Assembly (NCBI RefSeq): GCF_002101775.1
Contig: NZ_LQPI01000018.1
Location: 1-64,000 of the forward strand
DNA: 64,000 nucleotides
Direction of reading: 5' to 3'
Origin: Mycolicibacter nonchromogenicus
Lineage (GTDB): Bacteria > Actinomycetota > Actinomycetes > Mycobacteriales > Mycobacteriaceae
In this document: one piece after another, positions 34,903-42,539 of the stretch
Numbering within the stretch: position 1 is the stretch's first letter
Layout of the letters: the number at the start of each line of letters is the position of its first letter
Made by a program: the position numbers and the translations under genes
The notes under the pieces: generated by a model
Databases searched by the model: none
Told to the model about the DNA's origin: nothing
Seen by the model: the letters and a program-made list of their open reading frames with translations, nothing else

Positions 34903-36356
34903 GACAGCATCGCCTTCAACTCCGCCAACCCCGCAGCGATCTCGCCCTCCAACTTCTCGATCTCCGCGATGATCTCCAGCGGCGGCCGGTGCTCGACTTC
35001 GTCGTGCACGATCTCCTTGTACCTGTTCAGCGACAGGTCATAGCCCTGGGCAACGATGTCGTCCTTGGGCACGCAGAAGGATTGCTCGGTGCGCGCTCGC
35101 TCGAGTTCGGAGCCATCACGCAAAGCCCAGCGCGAGACCACGTCCGGCAGGTCGTTTGCCTCAACCGGGTTGCGCTTGTCATCGAGCGAGAATCCGTCGG
35201 CCAGCACGTCGTAGAACCAAACGTTCTCGGTACCACCGGAGTCAGTCTTGGTGAACAGCAGGATCGCCGTCGAAACCCCCGCGTACGGCTTGAACACTCC
35301 CGACGGCAGCTTCACTACCCCGTCGAGCTTCTGCTCCTCCACGAGCGTCCTACGAAGTTCCTTGTGCGCCTTCGATGATCCGAACAGCACCCCGTCAGGC
35401 ACGATCACCGCTGCGCGACCGCCCGGCTTCAGCAGCTTCAGAAACAGCGCCAAGAACAGCAGCTCGGTCTTCTTGGTCTTGACCATTCGCTGCAGATCTT
35501 TCGAGGTCGACTCGTAGTCCAGCGAGCCGGCAAACGGCGGGTTGGCGAGGATCAGCGTGTATTTCTCGGAATCCTCGCTGGCGCCCTCAGACAGTGAGTC
35601 GCGGTAACGGATATCCGGTGATTCCACTCCGTGCAGCAACATGTTCATGCTGCCGATGCGCAACATGGTGGCGTCGAAGTCGTAACCGTGGAACATGCTG
35701 GCGTGGAAGTGCTGCCGCTGCTCGGCGTTCGTCAGTACCCCAGGATGCTGGTCGCGGACGTACTCCGAGGCAGCTACCAGAAATCCGGCTGTGCCACAGG
35801 CCGGGTCGCAGATCTCGTCGCCCGGCCGCGGCGCCGTCATCGCGACCATCGCCTTGATGATGTGTCGCGGCGTACGGAACTGCCCATTGACGCCGGCAGC
35901 GGCGATCTTGGAAAGCAGATACTCATACAGATCACCGTTGGTGTCGCGGTCATCCATCGGGATGTCGTCGAGCAGGTCCACTACTCGCGACAGCAACTGC
36001 GGGGTGGGAATGGTGAACCGAGCGTCACGCATGTGCTCCGAGTATGTCGACCCGTCGCCACCGAGGCCGCGTAGGAACGGGAAGACCTCGTCGGCGACGA
36101 TCTTGTGCATCAGCGTCGGGTCCTCGTGCTTGAGCTTGGACCAACGCAAATGCTGTTGGCTCGCTCCGAACAGGACGCCGTCGCTGGCGCCGGTGAGGCG
36201 CGCCTTCTTTTCGGCAAGCGTGTTCAAGTCGTCCAACCGGCGGATGAACAGCAGATAGGTGATCTGCTCGATGACCTCCAGTGGGTTGGAGATGCCACCG
36301 GACCAGAACGCATCCCAGACCCGGTCGATCTTGCCCTTGAGCTCGCCGGTTATCAC
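34899..36356 (-). CDS. hsdM: Type I DNA methyltransferase subunit HsdM
   Basis: A 485-residue N6-adenine methyltransferase. It has the HsdM N-terminal helical domain (ITGELKGKIDRVWDAFWSGG), the SAM motif DPACGTAGF (about 184-192), and the catalytic NPPF (about 272-275). GTG at 36356 is chosen because it follows AGGTAGGTG and aligns with the family start; the open frame extends upstream only as non-coding GC-rich sequence under the divergent HNH gene. First gene of the hsdM-hsdS-exonuclease-fic-hsdR operon. No truncation is seen. Confidence 0.94.
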   Translation of the reverse strand: MITGELKGKIDRVWDAFWSGGISNPLEVIEQITYLLFIRRLDDLNTLAEKKARLTGASDGVLFGASQQHLRWSKLKHEDPTLMHKIVADEVFPFLRGLGGDGSTYSEHMRDARFTIPTPQLLSRVVDLLDDIPMDDRDTNGDLYEYLLSKIAAAGVNGQFRTPRHIIKAMVAMTAPRPGDEICDPACGTAGFLVAASEYVRDQHPGVLTNAEQRQHFHASMFHGYDFDATMLRIGSMNMLLHGVESPDIRYRDSLSEGASEDSEKYTLILANPPFAGSLDYESTSKDLQRMVKTKKTELLFLALFLKLLKPGGRAAVIVPDGVLFGSSKAHKELRRTLVEEQKLDGVVKLPSGVFKPYAGVSTAILLFTKTDSGGTENVWFYDVLADGFSLDDKRNPVEANDLPDVVSRWALRDGSELERARTEQSFCVPKDDIVAQGYDLSLNRYKEIVHDEVEHRPPLEIIAEIEKLEGEIAAGLAELKAMLS

Positions 36357-36440
36357 TGCTGCACCTACCTGTCTGCGGCCGTCGAAGGTTGAACAGAACT
36401 GTATATAGGGCGATACCGACAGGAACGGAACCCGTGCCAC

Positions 36441-36458
36441 GCACGCCGGCGGGCGTGC
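36441..36458. other. Small stem-loop in the hsdM-HNH gap
   Basis: GCACGCC (36441-36447) pairs with GGCGTGC (36452-36458) around a GGCG loop. It lies in the 198-base gap between the divergent hsdM and HNH genes. No U-tract follows, so a regulatory or incidental structure is as likely as a terminator. Confidence 0.35.
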
Positions 36459-36526
36459 CGCAACCCCGGACGCCCTCATCCACAGTTGCCCGGTCCATCC
36501 ACAGCTCGCCGTTCGACCCCTAATAT

Positions 36527-36542
36527 TCGAACGATTGTTCGA
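36527..36542. promoter_or_regulatory. Perfect mycobacterial SOS box (LexA site)
   Basis: TCGAAC at 36527-36532, GATT, GTTCGA at 36537-36542: an exact match to the mycobacterial LexA consensus TCGAAC-N4-GTTCGA. It ends 12 bases before the GTG start of the HNH gene at 36555, so LexA bound here would block its promoter. In M. tuberculosis, LexA sites precede several 13E12-family genes. Confidence 0.88.
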
Positions 36543-36554
36543 TACTCTGAGAAT

Positions 36555-37943
36555 GTGTCCGATCCCGATCAGGTCCTTCCTCCCGCCGCGGCGGCCCGTG
36601 CGGCCATCCGCGCGGACCTGGCGCTGATCGACGACGCCCAAGCCCGGCTCCGCTGCGCTGACACCGACATCGTCGGCAACGCGTTTCGCGTCGAAGTCGC
36701 CGAACACCTCGAACTCCAGCACCGGGTCAACCGTGGCTTGTCCTACCGCATCTTCGGCGAGATCGCCGACCCCGCCGACGGTCCCGAGGACCCCCGACTG
36801 CCCGCCGACACCAAGATCACGGACCTGCTGTGGTCGCGCTTGCGTATCACCCGCGCGGAAGTCCGGCGCCGGTTCCGCATCGCAGCCCGCATCCGGCCGC
36901 GCCGCAACTTGACCGGGCCGCCGGCCCCGCCCGAGCTTCCCGAAGTCGCCGCCGCTGTCGAGGACGGCCGTATCGGTGACGACCACATCAAGGCGGTCAC
37001 CAAGGCTCTCGACGAACTGCCCGCGAAGGTCGCACCGGCGGATCGCGCAGCCGCCGAACGCACCCTGGTGAGCCACGCGGCCGAACAGGACGCCGTCTTC
37101 GTAACCGCACTCGGTCACGCCATCGCCGATCACCTCAATCCCGACGGGAATTTCACCGATGAGGACCGGGCACGCCGCCGCAACCTGGTCCTGGGCCGCC
37201 AAGGCCCCGATGGGATGAGCCGACTGTCGGGATGCATCGACCCGGAAGCCCGCGCCTACCTCGAAGCAGTCATCGCTGCGGTTCGCCCTGGCCACCGCCA
37301 GCCCGAGGGCGCTCAAGAACGCGATTCCAGATCATCGGGGCAACGAGACCACGATGCACTCAAGCTGGCCCTGCGCCATGGCATCGAGTCCGGCGCCATG
37401 GGCACTCACCGCGGCATTCCGGTGACCGTCATCGTCACCACCAAACTCGACGACCTCGTCCAGGCGGCCCAAACCATGGCCGACCCGGAAGTCCCGATGC
37501 CGGCTGCGGCCCGCACCGGCGGGGGTAGCCGCCTACCGATGCGTGACCTGATCCGCATGGCAGCCAACTCGATTCACTACCTCACTGTCTTCGATAACCA
37601 CTCCGATCGGCCGTTGTATCTGGGCCGCAGTAAACGGATCGCTACCTTGGATCACCGGATCATCTGCCATGCCCGCGATCGCGGGTGCACCCGACCCAAC
37701 TGTCCAGAGCCGGGCTACCACTGCGAAGTTCACCATTCGACCGATTGGGCTCAGGACGGCCGCACCAACGCCGACGAGCTCTACTTCGCCTGCGGCGGAG
37801 ATCACGGCGGCGCCACCCGTGGCGACCTCGAGACTCACGTAACCGACCAAGGCCGCCTAGCCTGGACTGACGGCACCGGCCCGCCGCGAATCAACCATCT
37901 CCACCATCCGGACGAACTCCTCGATTACGACGCAGATCCATAA
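36555..37943 (+). CDS. 13E12-repeat family protein (DUF222 and HNH endonuclease)
   Basis: A 462-residue protein of the REP13E12 family: an N-terminal DUF222 helical region with DPADGPEDPRLPADTKITDL and LWSRLRITRAEVRRRFRIAA, and a C-terminal HNH nuclease domain with the zinc-type cysteines and HH in CTRPNCPEPGYHCEVHHSTD, then GRTNADELYFACGGDHGG. The HNH residues appear intact. GTG at 36555 is used because it lies just past the SOS box; the frame upstream overlaps that operator. DNA-damage induction is expected. Family members are multicopy in mycobacteria and often associated with mobile DNA; its cellular role is not known. Confidence 0.9.
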   Translation: MSDPDQVLPPAAAARAAIRADLALIDDAQARLRCADTDIVGNAFRVEVAEHLELQHRVNRGLSYRIFGEIADPADGPEDPRLPADTKITDLLWSRLRITRAEVRRRFRIAARIRPRRNLTGPPAPPELPEVAAAVEDGRIGDDHIKAVTKALDELPAKVAPADRAAAERTLVSHAAEQDAVFVTALGHAIADHLNPDGNFTDEDRARRRNLVLGRQGPDGMSRLSGCIDPEARAYLEAVIAAVRPGHRQPEGAQERDSRSSGQRDHDALKLALRHGIESGAMGTHRGIPVTVIVTTKLDDLVQAAQTMADPEVPMPAAARTGGGSRLPMRDLIRMAANSIHYLTVFDNHSDRPLYLGRSKRIATLDHRIICHARDRGCTRPNCPEPGYHCEVHHSTDWAQDGRTNADELYFACGGDHGGATRGDLETHVTDQGRLAWTDGTGPPRINHLHHPDELLDYDADP

Positions 37944-37988
37944 TCGCGGGCTCAGGTATCGCGGCGCGAACCGCGAGAGGATGCCACT

Positions 37989-38699
37989 GTGACGACCTAC
38001 GCGCAGATCCGTAACAACGCGCCGCTGTGGCCGGGCGTGATGGACCGCGCGCTGCTCGGTAACCGGCAGGCACAGGCGGCGTTGTATCTGGCGGACATGG
38101 CCAAGCGCGGCAAGTGGAGCACGGTGATCCGGGAACTCGACCGCGGCGATCACGTGGTCGACATCAAGTCCTGGCGGCCCGGAGGCAAGACCTGGCTGAC
38201 GGTCCTGCACCAGGCAGGTTGGCACGGCGCGTCCCCCGACGTCGCGTCCTGGTTGATAGAGCACGGCGCGCTGCGCTCCCATCGCGACGCCGCCGGTCGC
38301 ACCGCCTATGACCTCGCCGTCGACCACCGGCGGTCCGATGCGCTGCTGGAAGTGCTCCGACCGCCCCCGGCCGCCCTGGACCGCGACCGGATAGCTGCGC
38401 TCAACACCCAGCTCACCGCCGTGATCGACGGCCTGATCCACCACCTGTTCCGTGATGGCGACCTGCGTCAGATGCTGCGCTATCCGCCGGTGGAGGTGCT
38501 GCACGAGCTGACCGGCAAACAGTTGTGGTTCCCGGTGCCCTACCTCTGGGGAGGATTTCGGGTAGGTCTGCACGACAACGACATCGAGCTGTTCGGCGGC
38601 TATCGAGAGCTCGACCCGATCGGCGATGTCCACATCGCGACGGTCGGTTATCTGATCACCCCCGAAGGACCATCACAGGTCTATGAGGGCTACGAATAG
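37989..38699 (+). CDS. Small ankyrin-repeat-like protein
   Basis: A 236-residue cytosolic protein. Residues 60-120 read TWLTVLHQAGWHGASPDVAS, WLIEHGALRSHRDAAGRTAY and DLAVDHRRSDALLEVL, which look like one to two ankyrin-type helix-turn-helix repeats. The remaining C-terminal domain is beta-rich with many aromatic residues (LWFPVPYLWGGFRVGLHDND) and is not recognised. GTG at 37989 is the start. It is 45 bases after the HNH gene on the same strand, so may be co-transcribed with it. No function is assigned. Confidence 0.75.
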   Translation: MTTYAQIRNNAPLWPGVMDRALLGNRQAQAALYLADMAKRGKWSTVIRELDRGDHVVDIKSWRPGGKTWLTVLHQAGWHGASPDVASWLIEHGALRSHRDAAGRTAYDLAVDHRRSDALLEVLRPPPAALDRDRIAALNTQLTAVIDGLIHHLFRDGDLRQMLRYPPVEVLHELTGKQLWFPVPYLWGGFRVGLHDNDIELFGGYRELDPIGDVHIATVGYLITPEGPSQVYEGYE

Positions 38700-40267
38700 C
38701 CACCCATCTCACGCAACACCCCTTTGGCGATCTTGCCCCCGGATGAGCGTGGCAACTGGTCGGTGACCACAAGGCGTTCCGGCAACAGCTCTTTGGACAC
38801 CCCGAGCGCCAGCAGGTGCTCGACGAGTTCGGCCAACTCAAGAGTGCCGGTGGCCGTCGGTGCGAGTTCGACGTAGACACAGACCTTCTCACCGAACACC
38901 TCGTCGCGCATCGGCACCGCCGCGGCCACCGCGATCGCGGGATGAGTCATCACCGCGTCTTCGACCTGGGCGGCGCTGATGTTCTTGCCGCCGCGCAGAA
39001 TGAAATCCGAGGTCCGGCCGGTGACGCTCAGATATCCGTCGGCGTCGATCTCGCAGATATCCCCCATCCGCATCCACCCGTCGGCAGTGAACAGTTTGTC
39101 GTGGTCGATCCCGTCGAGGTAGCCGAGGCTGGTGGCCGGGCCGCGGCAGGCGGGCTGACCGCGGCCGGTGTCGGTCACGTCGGTGTCGCCGTCCTCCCCG
39201 CCGAAGAGCCGGACCGCCATCTCCGGCACGATTCGCCCACCGGTGCGCAGCCGCCGCTCCAAGGAGTCCGCCAGGGTGGTGGCGCTGAGCACTCCGGTCT
39301 CGTTGGAGCCGTAGAACTGCAGGATCTTCGCGCCGGTGAGCTCCTCGAACTGCGCGGCCGGCCGGTAGGGCAATGCCTCACCGCCGGTGAACACGACGCG
39401 CAGCGAGCTCAGATCGAACTCGCGGCTGGCCGGATCCGCCATCAGCATGGTCAATTGAGTACTGACACAGCACAACACGGTGACCCTGTGCCGGGCTATC
39501 GCGGCACAGGTCGCGGCTGCGCTGAAGCGCTCCAACAGGATCGCCGTGGTCCCGAGATGGATCGGGGTGGTGTGGCTGGTCCAGAGCCCGAAACCGAACG
39601 GCGTGGGAATGATCGGCAGGAAGACGTCGTCGGCGCTCAACTGCCCGTTGGCGGTGGCCAATCGGTGAAAGTAATGCCAGCGATTCTGGGTGTGCACCAC
39701 ACACTTGGGCAGGCCGGTGGTACCGGAGGTGGAGTTGATCAGGAAGACGTCATCCGCACCGAGTTGCGGCCCCGGCACCCCGGTTACGTTGGCCGCCTGC
39801 AGTGCATCGACGCTCAGCGTCGGGATGTCGAGTCCGGCCGCGACGGCGTGCCGCTGCTCATCGGTGATCAACAACTGGGCCTGCGAAGCGGCCAGAATCG
39901 CTGCCACCTCCCGGGTTCCGGCCCGTGCGCCGATACCGACCACAATCGCCCCGCAGCGCTCAATCGCCACGAACAGAACATGGATAGCCACGGCGTCGCG
40001 ATGCCACACCGCGATCCGGCTTCCCGGACGCACTCCCGCACCTGCCAACCGCGCCGCCAATACGTCTGCGGCGATGTCGAATTCTCGCCAGGTCAAGGCT
40101 GCGCCGAGATAGTCCACATAGGCGTCCCGGTCGGCGAATCGCTGGGCGTTGTGGCGCACCGCATCTGACAGCGTGGTCAGGGACCACCAGCCGACGGCGT
40201 GATAACGCTCGGCCTCGTCGGGGGTGTACGCCGGCGATGACCAGGTGTCGGAAGACATCCCGCTCAC
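38690..40267 (-). CDS. Acyl-CoA synthetase / AMP-dependent ligase
   Basis: A 525-residue ANL-superfamily ligase that activates a carboxylic acid with ATP and CoA. Motifs: P-loop-like INSTSGTTGLPKCVVHT (about residues 178-194), FYGSNETGVLS (A5 motif), GWMRMGDICEIDADGYLSVTG and TSDFILRGGKNISAAQVEDA, with the C-terminal catalytic lysine region GGKIAKGVLREM. Either ATG at 40267 or ATG at 40258 may be the start. It is followed by an SDR gene upstream on the same strand (30 bases), suggesting a short catabolic operon. The substrate is unknown; aromatic or branched acids are possible. Confidence 0.88.
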   Translation of the reverse strand: MSGMSSDTWSSPAYTPDEAERYHAVGWWSLTTLSDAVRHNAQRFADRDAYVDYLGAALTWREFDIAADVLAARLAGAGVRPGSRIAVWHRDAVAIHVLFVAIERCGAIVVGIGARAGTREVAAILAASQAQLLITDEQRHAVAAGLDIPTLSVDALQAANVTGVPGPQLGADDVFLINSTSGTTGLPKCVVHTQNRWHYFHRLATANGQLSADDVFLPIIPTPFGFGLWTSHTTPIHLGTTAILLERFSAAATCAAIARHRVTVLCCVSTQLTMLMADPASREFDLSSLRVVFTGGEALPYRPAAQFEELTGAKILQFYGSNETGVLSATTLADSLERRLRTGGRIVPEMAVRLFGGEDGDTDVTDTGRGQPACRGPATSLGYLDGIDHDKLFTADGWMRMGDICEIDADGYLSVTGRTSDFILRGGKNISAAQVEDAVMTHPAIAVAAAVPMRDEVFGEKVCVYVELAPTATGTLELAELVEHLLALGVSKELLPERLVVTDQLPRSSGGKIAKGVLREMGGYS

Positions 40268-40297
40268 CGCCTCTGATCGGTCGCCTTCACGTGGGCC

Positions 40298-41134
40298 TCA
40301 GTAGATGTAGTCTTCGCCGCTCGCTCGCACGGTGATGTCGCTGATACTGATGCCCCAGGGCTGGTCGATGACGTGGACCACCGCCTCGGCGAGGTCTTCG
40401 GGGGTGATCAGCCAGTACTTCACCGAGTCGATGTCGGTCTGCTCGGGTTCCAGGGTGCCCTGCGCATAAGCCCGGACCGACTGCCTGTAGCTCTCTCCGC
40501 GGGCTCCGACGATGCCCATGATCGCGGAGCCGTTGACCACGCCGTTGCCCAGGTTGGTGCCCATGACACCGGTCGGCTTGACGGTGGTCACCTTGATCTT
40601 TCCCTTCGCCTCGCTACGCAGCGAGTCCGACAAGACGGCGACCGCGGCCTTGGTCGCGCTGTAGACCCCAGCGCCGGCGATGCCGGCGTTGCCGTAGATC
40701 GACGAGATATTGACGACGTGACCACGGCCTTGGGCGATCATCTGGTCGTAGACGGCCGAGATGCCGTTCACCACGCCCTTGATGTTGATGTCGATCGCCC
40801 GGTGCCAGCGCTGCCACGCCTTCTCGTGATCGGCGAAGTAGGCCAGCGGCATCACACCGGCGTTGTTGACGATGACGTCCACCGCGCCGAACGTCTGCAC
40901 CGCGTGCTGCACGGCGGCCTTCATCTGCTCGATGTCGGTCACGTCGGCGACCTGGTAGCTGCCGGACAGTCCCGCCTCACGGATCCCATCGAAGACCGCC
41001 GCCAGACTTTCGGCGCCGATGTCGATGCCGACCACGCGAGCTCCGGCGGCGGCGCACCGCTCGGCGATCAGTTTGCCGAAGCCGCCGCCGGCACCGGTGA
41101 TGAGGACGACCTTGTCCTGCAGGTGCTGCGACAT
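40298..41134 (-). CDS. Short-chain dehydrogenase/reductase
   Basis: A 278-residue classical SDR. Cofactor-binding TGAGGGFGK (TGxxxGxG, about residues 14-22), the NNAG motif (VIVNNAGVMPL) and catalytic S-Y-K (NISSIYGN...GVYSATKAAV) are all present. The acidic residue in VVGIDIGAES suggests NAD preference. It is 30 bases upstream of the acyl-CoA synthetase on the same strand, so a shared operon is likely. Substrate unknown. Confidence 0.9.
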   Translation of the reverse strand: MSQHLQDKVVLITGAGGGFGKLIAERCAAAGARVVGIDIGAESLAAVFDGIREAGLSGSYQVADVTDIEQMKAAVQHAVQTFGAVDVIVNNAGVMPLAYFADHEKAWQRWHRAIDINIKGVVNGISAVYDQMIAQGRGHVVNISSIYGNAGIAGAGVYSATKAAVAVLSDSLRSEAKGKIKVTTVKPTGVMGTNLGNGVVNGSAIMGIVGARGESYRQSVRAYAQGTLEPEQTDIDSVKYWLITPEDLAEAVVHVIDQPWGISISDITVRASGEDYIY

Positions 41135-41282
41135 AGTCGGCCTCCCGGCAACACGAATGGGACTGACGGTTTCGGTGCAGTGTAAGTGGCCGCTGTCGGA
41201 CGGGTTTCGGCTGGCCGATTTGCTCGGCGACAGACCGCGCGTCAGGACGCTGCGCAGCAGGTCTGAGCGCTATGGTCACTTC

Positions 41283-42395
41283 GTGAAGCGTCGAACGGCA
41301 CTGGGGCTGCCCCTACTGCTGGCGGCGGGTCCCACCTTGGGCCGGCTCCCACGCGCCGGCGCGGACCCCGGCCGGTGGTCGATCGACCGGGCGAATCGCT
41401 GGTACCAGGCGCAGGGTTGGCCGGTCGGCTCCAACTACATCACCTCCACCGCCGTCAATCAGCTCGAGATGTTTCAGCCGGGCACCTTCGATCTGCGGCG
41501 CATCGACGCCGAGTTGGGCTGGGCTCGGTCTGCGGGCTTCAACACCGTGCGGGTGTTCCTGCACGACCAACTGTGGGCCGCCGATCGGCGCGGCTTCCAA
41601 CAGCGGCTGGGCCAGTTCGTCGCAGTCGCCGCCCGCAATCGGATCAAGCCGATGTTCGTCCTGTTCGACTCGTGCTGGGACCCGCATCCCAAGGCCGGAC
41701 CACAACCGGCCCCCCGAGTCGGCATCCACAATTCACGATGGGTGCAGAGCCCCGGCGCCGAGCGACTCGGGGACCGTAACTACTACCGCACCCTGTATGA
41801 CTACGTCACCGGCGTGATGACCCAGTTCCGGTACGACGAACGGATCCTGGCCTGGGATCTGTGGAACGAGCCGGACAATATGGCCCGCGAGTACAGCGCT
41901 GTCGAACGATCGGACAAGCTGGATTACATCAGCGACCTGCTTCCCCAGGTCTTCAATTGGGCCCGATCGGTCGATGCCCGTCAGCCGCTGACCAGTGGGA
42001 TATGGGAAGGCTCGCGGCAGGGCAGCACGATCGTCAACACCCAACTCAACAGCTCCGACATCATCACGTTCCACTCCTACGACAGGCCGGAGACATTCAG
42101 CCAGCGCATTGCCGAACTGGCGCCTCTGGGTCGGCCGATCCTGTGCACCGAATATCTGGCGCGTACCCGCGGCAACACCATCGACGGGATACTGCCGATC
42201 ATGAAGCGGCACAATGTGGGTGCCTACAACTGGGGATTCGTCGCAGGTCGAACCCAGACCTACCTGCCGTGGGACTCCTGGGACCATCCCTACACCGGGG
42301 AGCCGCAGCTGTGGTTCCACGATCTGGTGCAACCCACCGGCCGCGCGTACCGGAACCTGGAGATCCTGACGATCAGCAACCTCACTGCCCGTTGA
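41283..42395 (+). CDS. Secreted glycoside hydrolase (family 5-like)
   Basis: A 370-residue predicted exported TIM-barrel glycosidase. GTG at 41283 gives MKRRTALGLPLLLAAGPTLG, a short twin-arginine-like signal (KRRTAL). Clan GH-A features: the acid/base glutamate in ILAWDLWNEPDN (about residue 197) and the nucleophile glutamate in GRPILCTEYLARTR (about 299); barrel strands include NTVRVFLHDQLWA. The substrate is probably a beta-linked glucan or mannan; this cannot be decided by eye. The longer open frame upstream to 41019 overlaps the SDR gene and is rejected. Confidence 0.82.
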   Translation: MKRRTALGLPLLLAAGPTLGRLPRAGADPGRWSIDRANRWYQAQGWPVGSNYITSTAVNQLEMFQPGTFDLRRIDAELGWARSAGFNTVRVFLHDQLWAADRRGFQQRLGQFVAVAARNRIKPMFVLFDSCWDPHPKAGPQPAPRVGIHNSRWVQSPGAERLGDRNYYRTLYDYVTGVMTQFRYDERILAWDLWNEPDNMAREYSAVERSDKLDYISDLLPQVFNWARSVDARQPLTSGIWEGSRQGSTIVNTQLNSSDIITFHSYDRPETFSQRIAELAPLGRPILCTEYLARTRGNTIDGILPIMKRHNVGAYNWGFVAGRTQTYLPWDSWDHPYTGEPQLWFHDLVQPTGRAYRNLEILTISNLTAR

Positions 42396-42539
42396 CCTGC
42401 CGGGCCGGCCGCATGAACCGGACGAGGTAGCCGCGACCGGCTGATGGCGGCGCGGTCCAATGGTGGAATCATTGGCGGCAATGTCGTCGGGCACGAAGTT
42501 CGGTGACCGCGGTTCATGGCTTTCCGTGAGGAGTCGGTG

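Noticed and set aside
36357..37316. N-terminal extension of HsdM (about 320 codons)
   Set aside because: It is antisense to the HNH gene and its SOS box; the HsdM family begins at the GTG at 36356.
27863..38699. Prophage or integrative element around the restriction operon
   Set aside because: No integrase, transposase, tRNA target or flanking direct repeat was seen; the tRNA-Met is 19 kb away and shows no duplicated 3' end.
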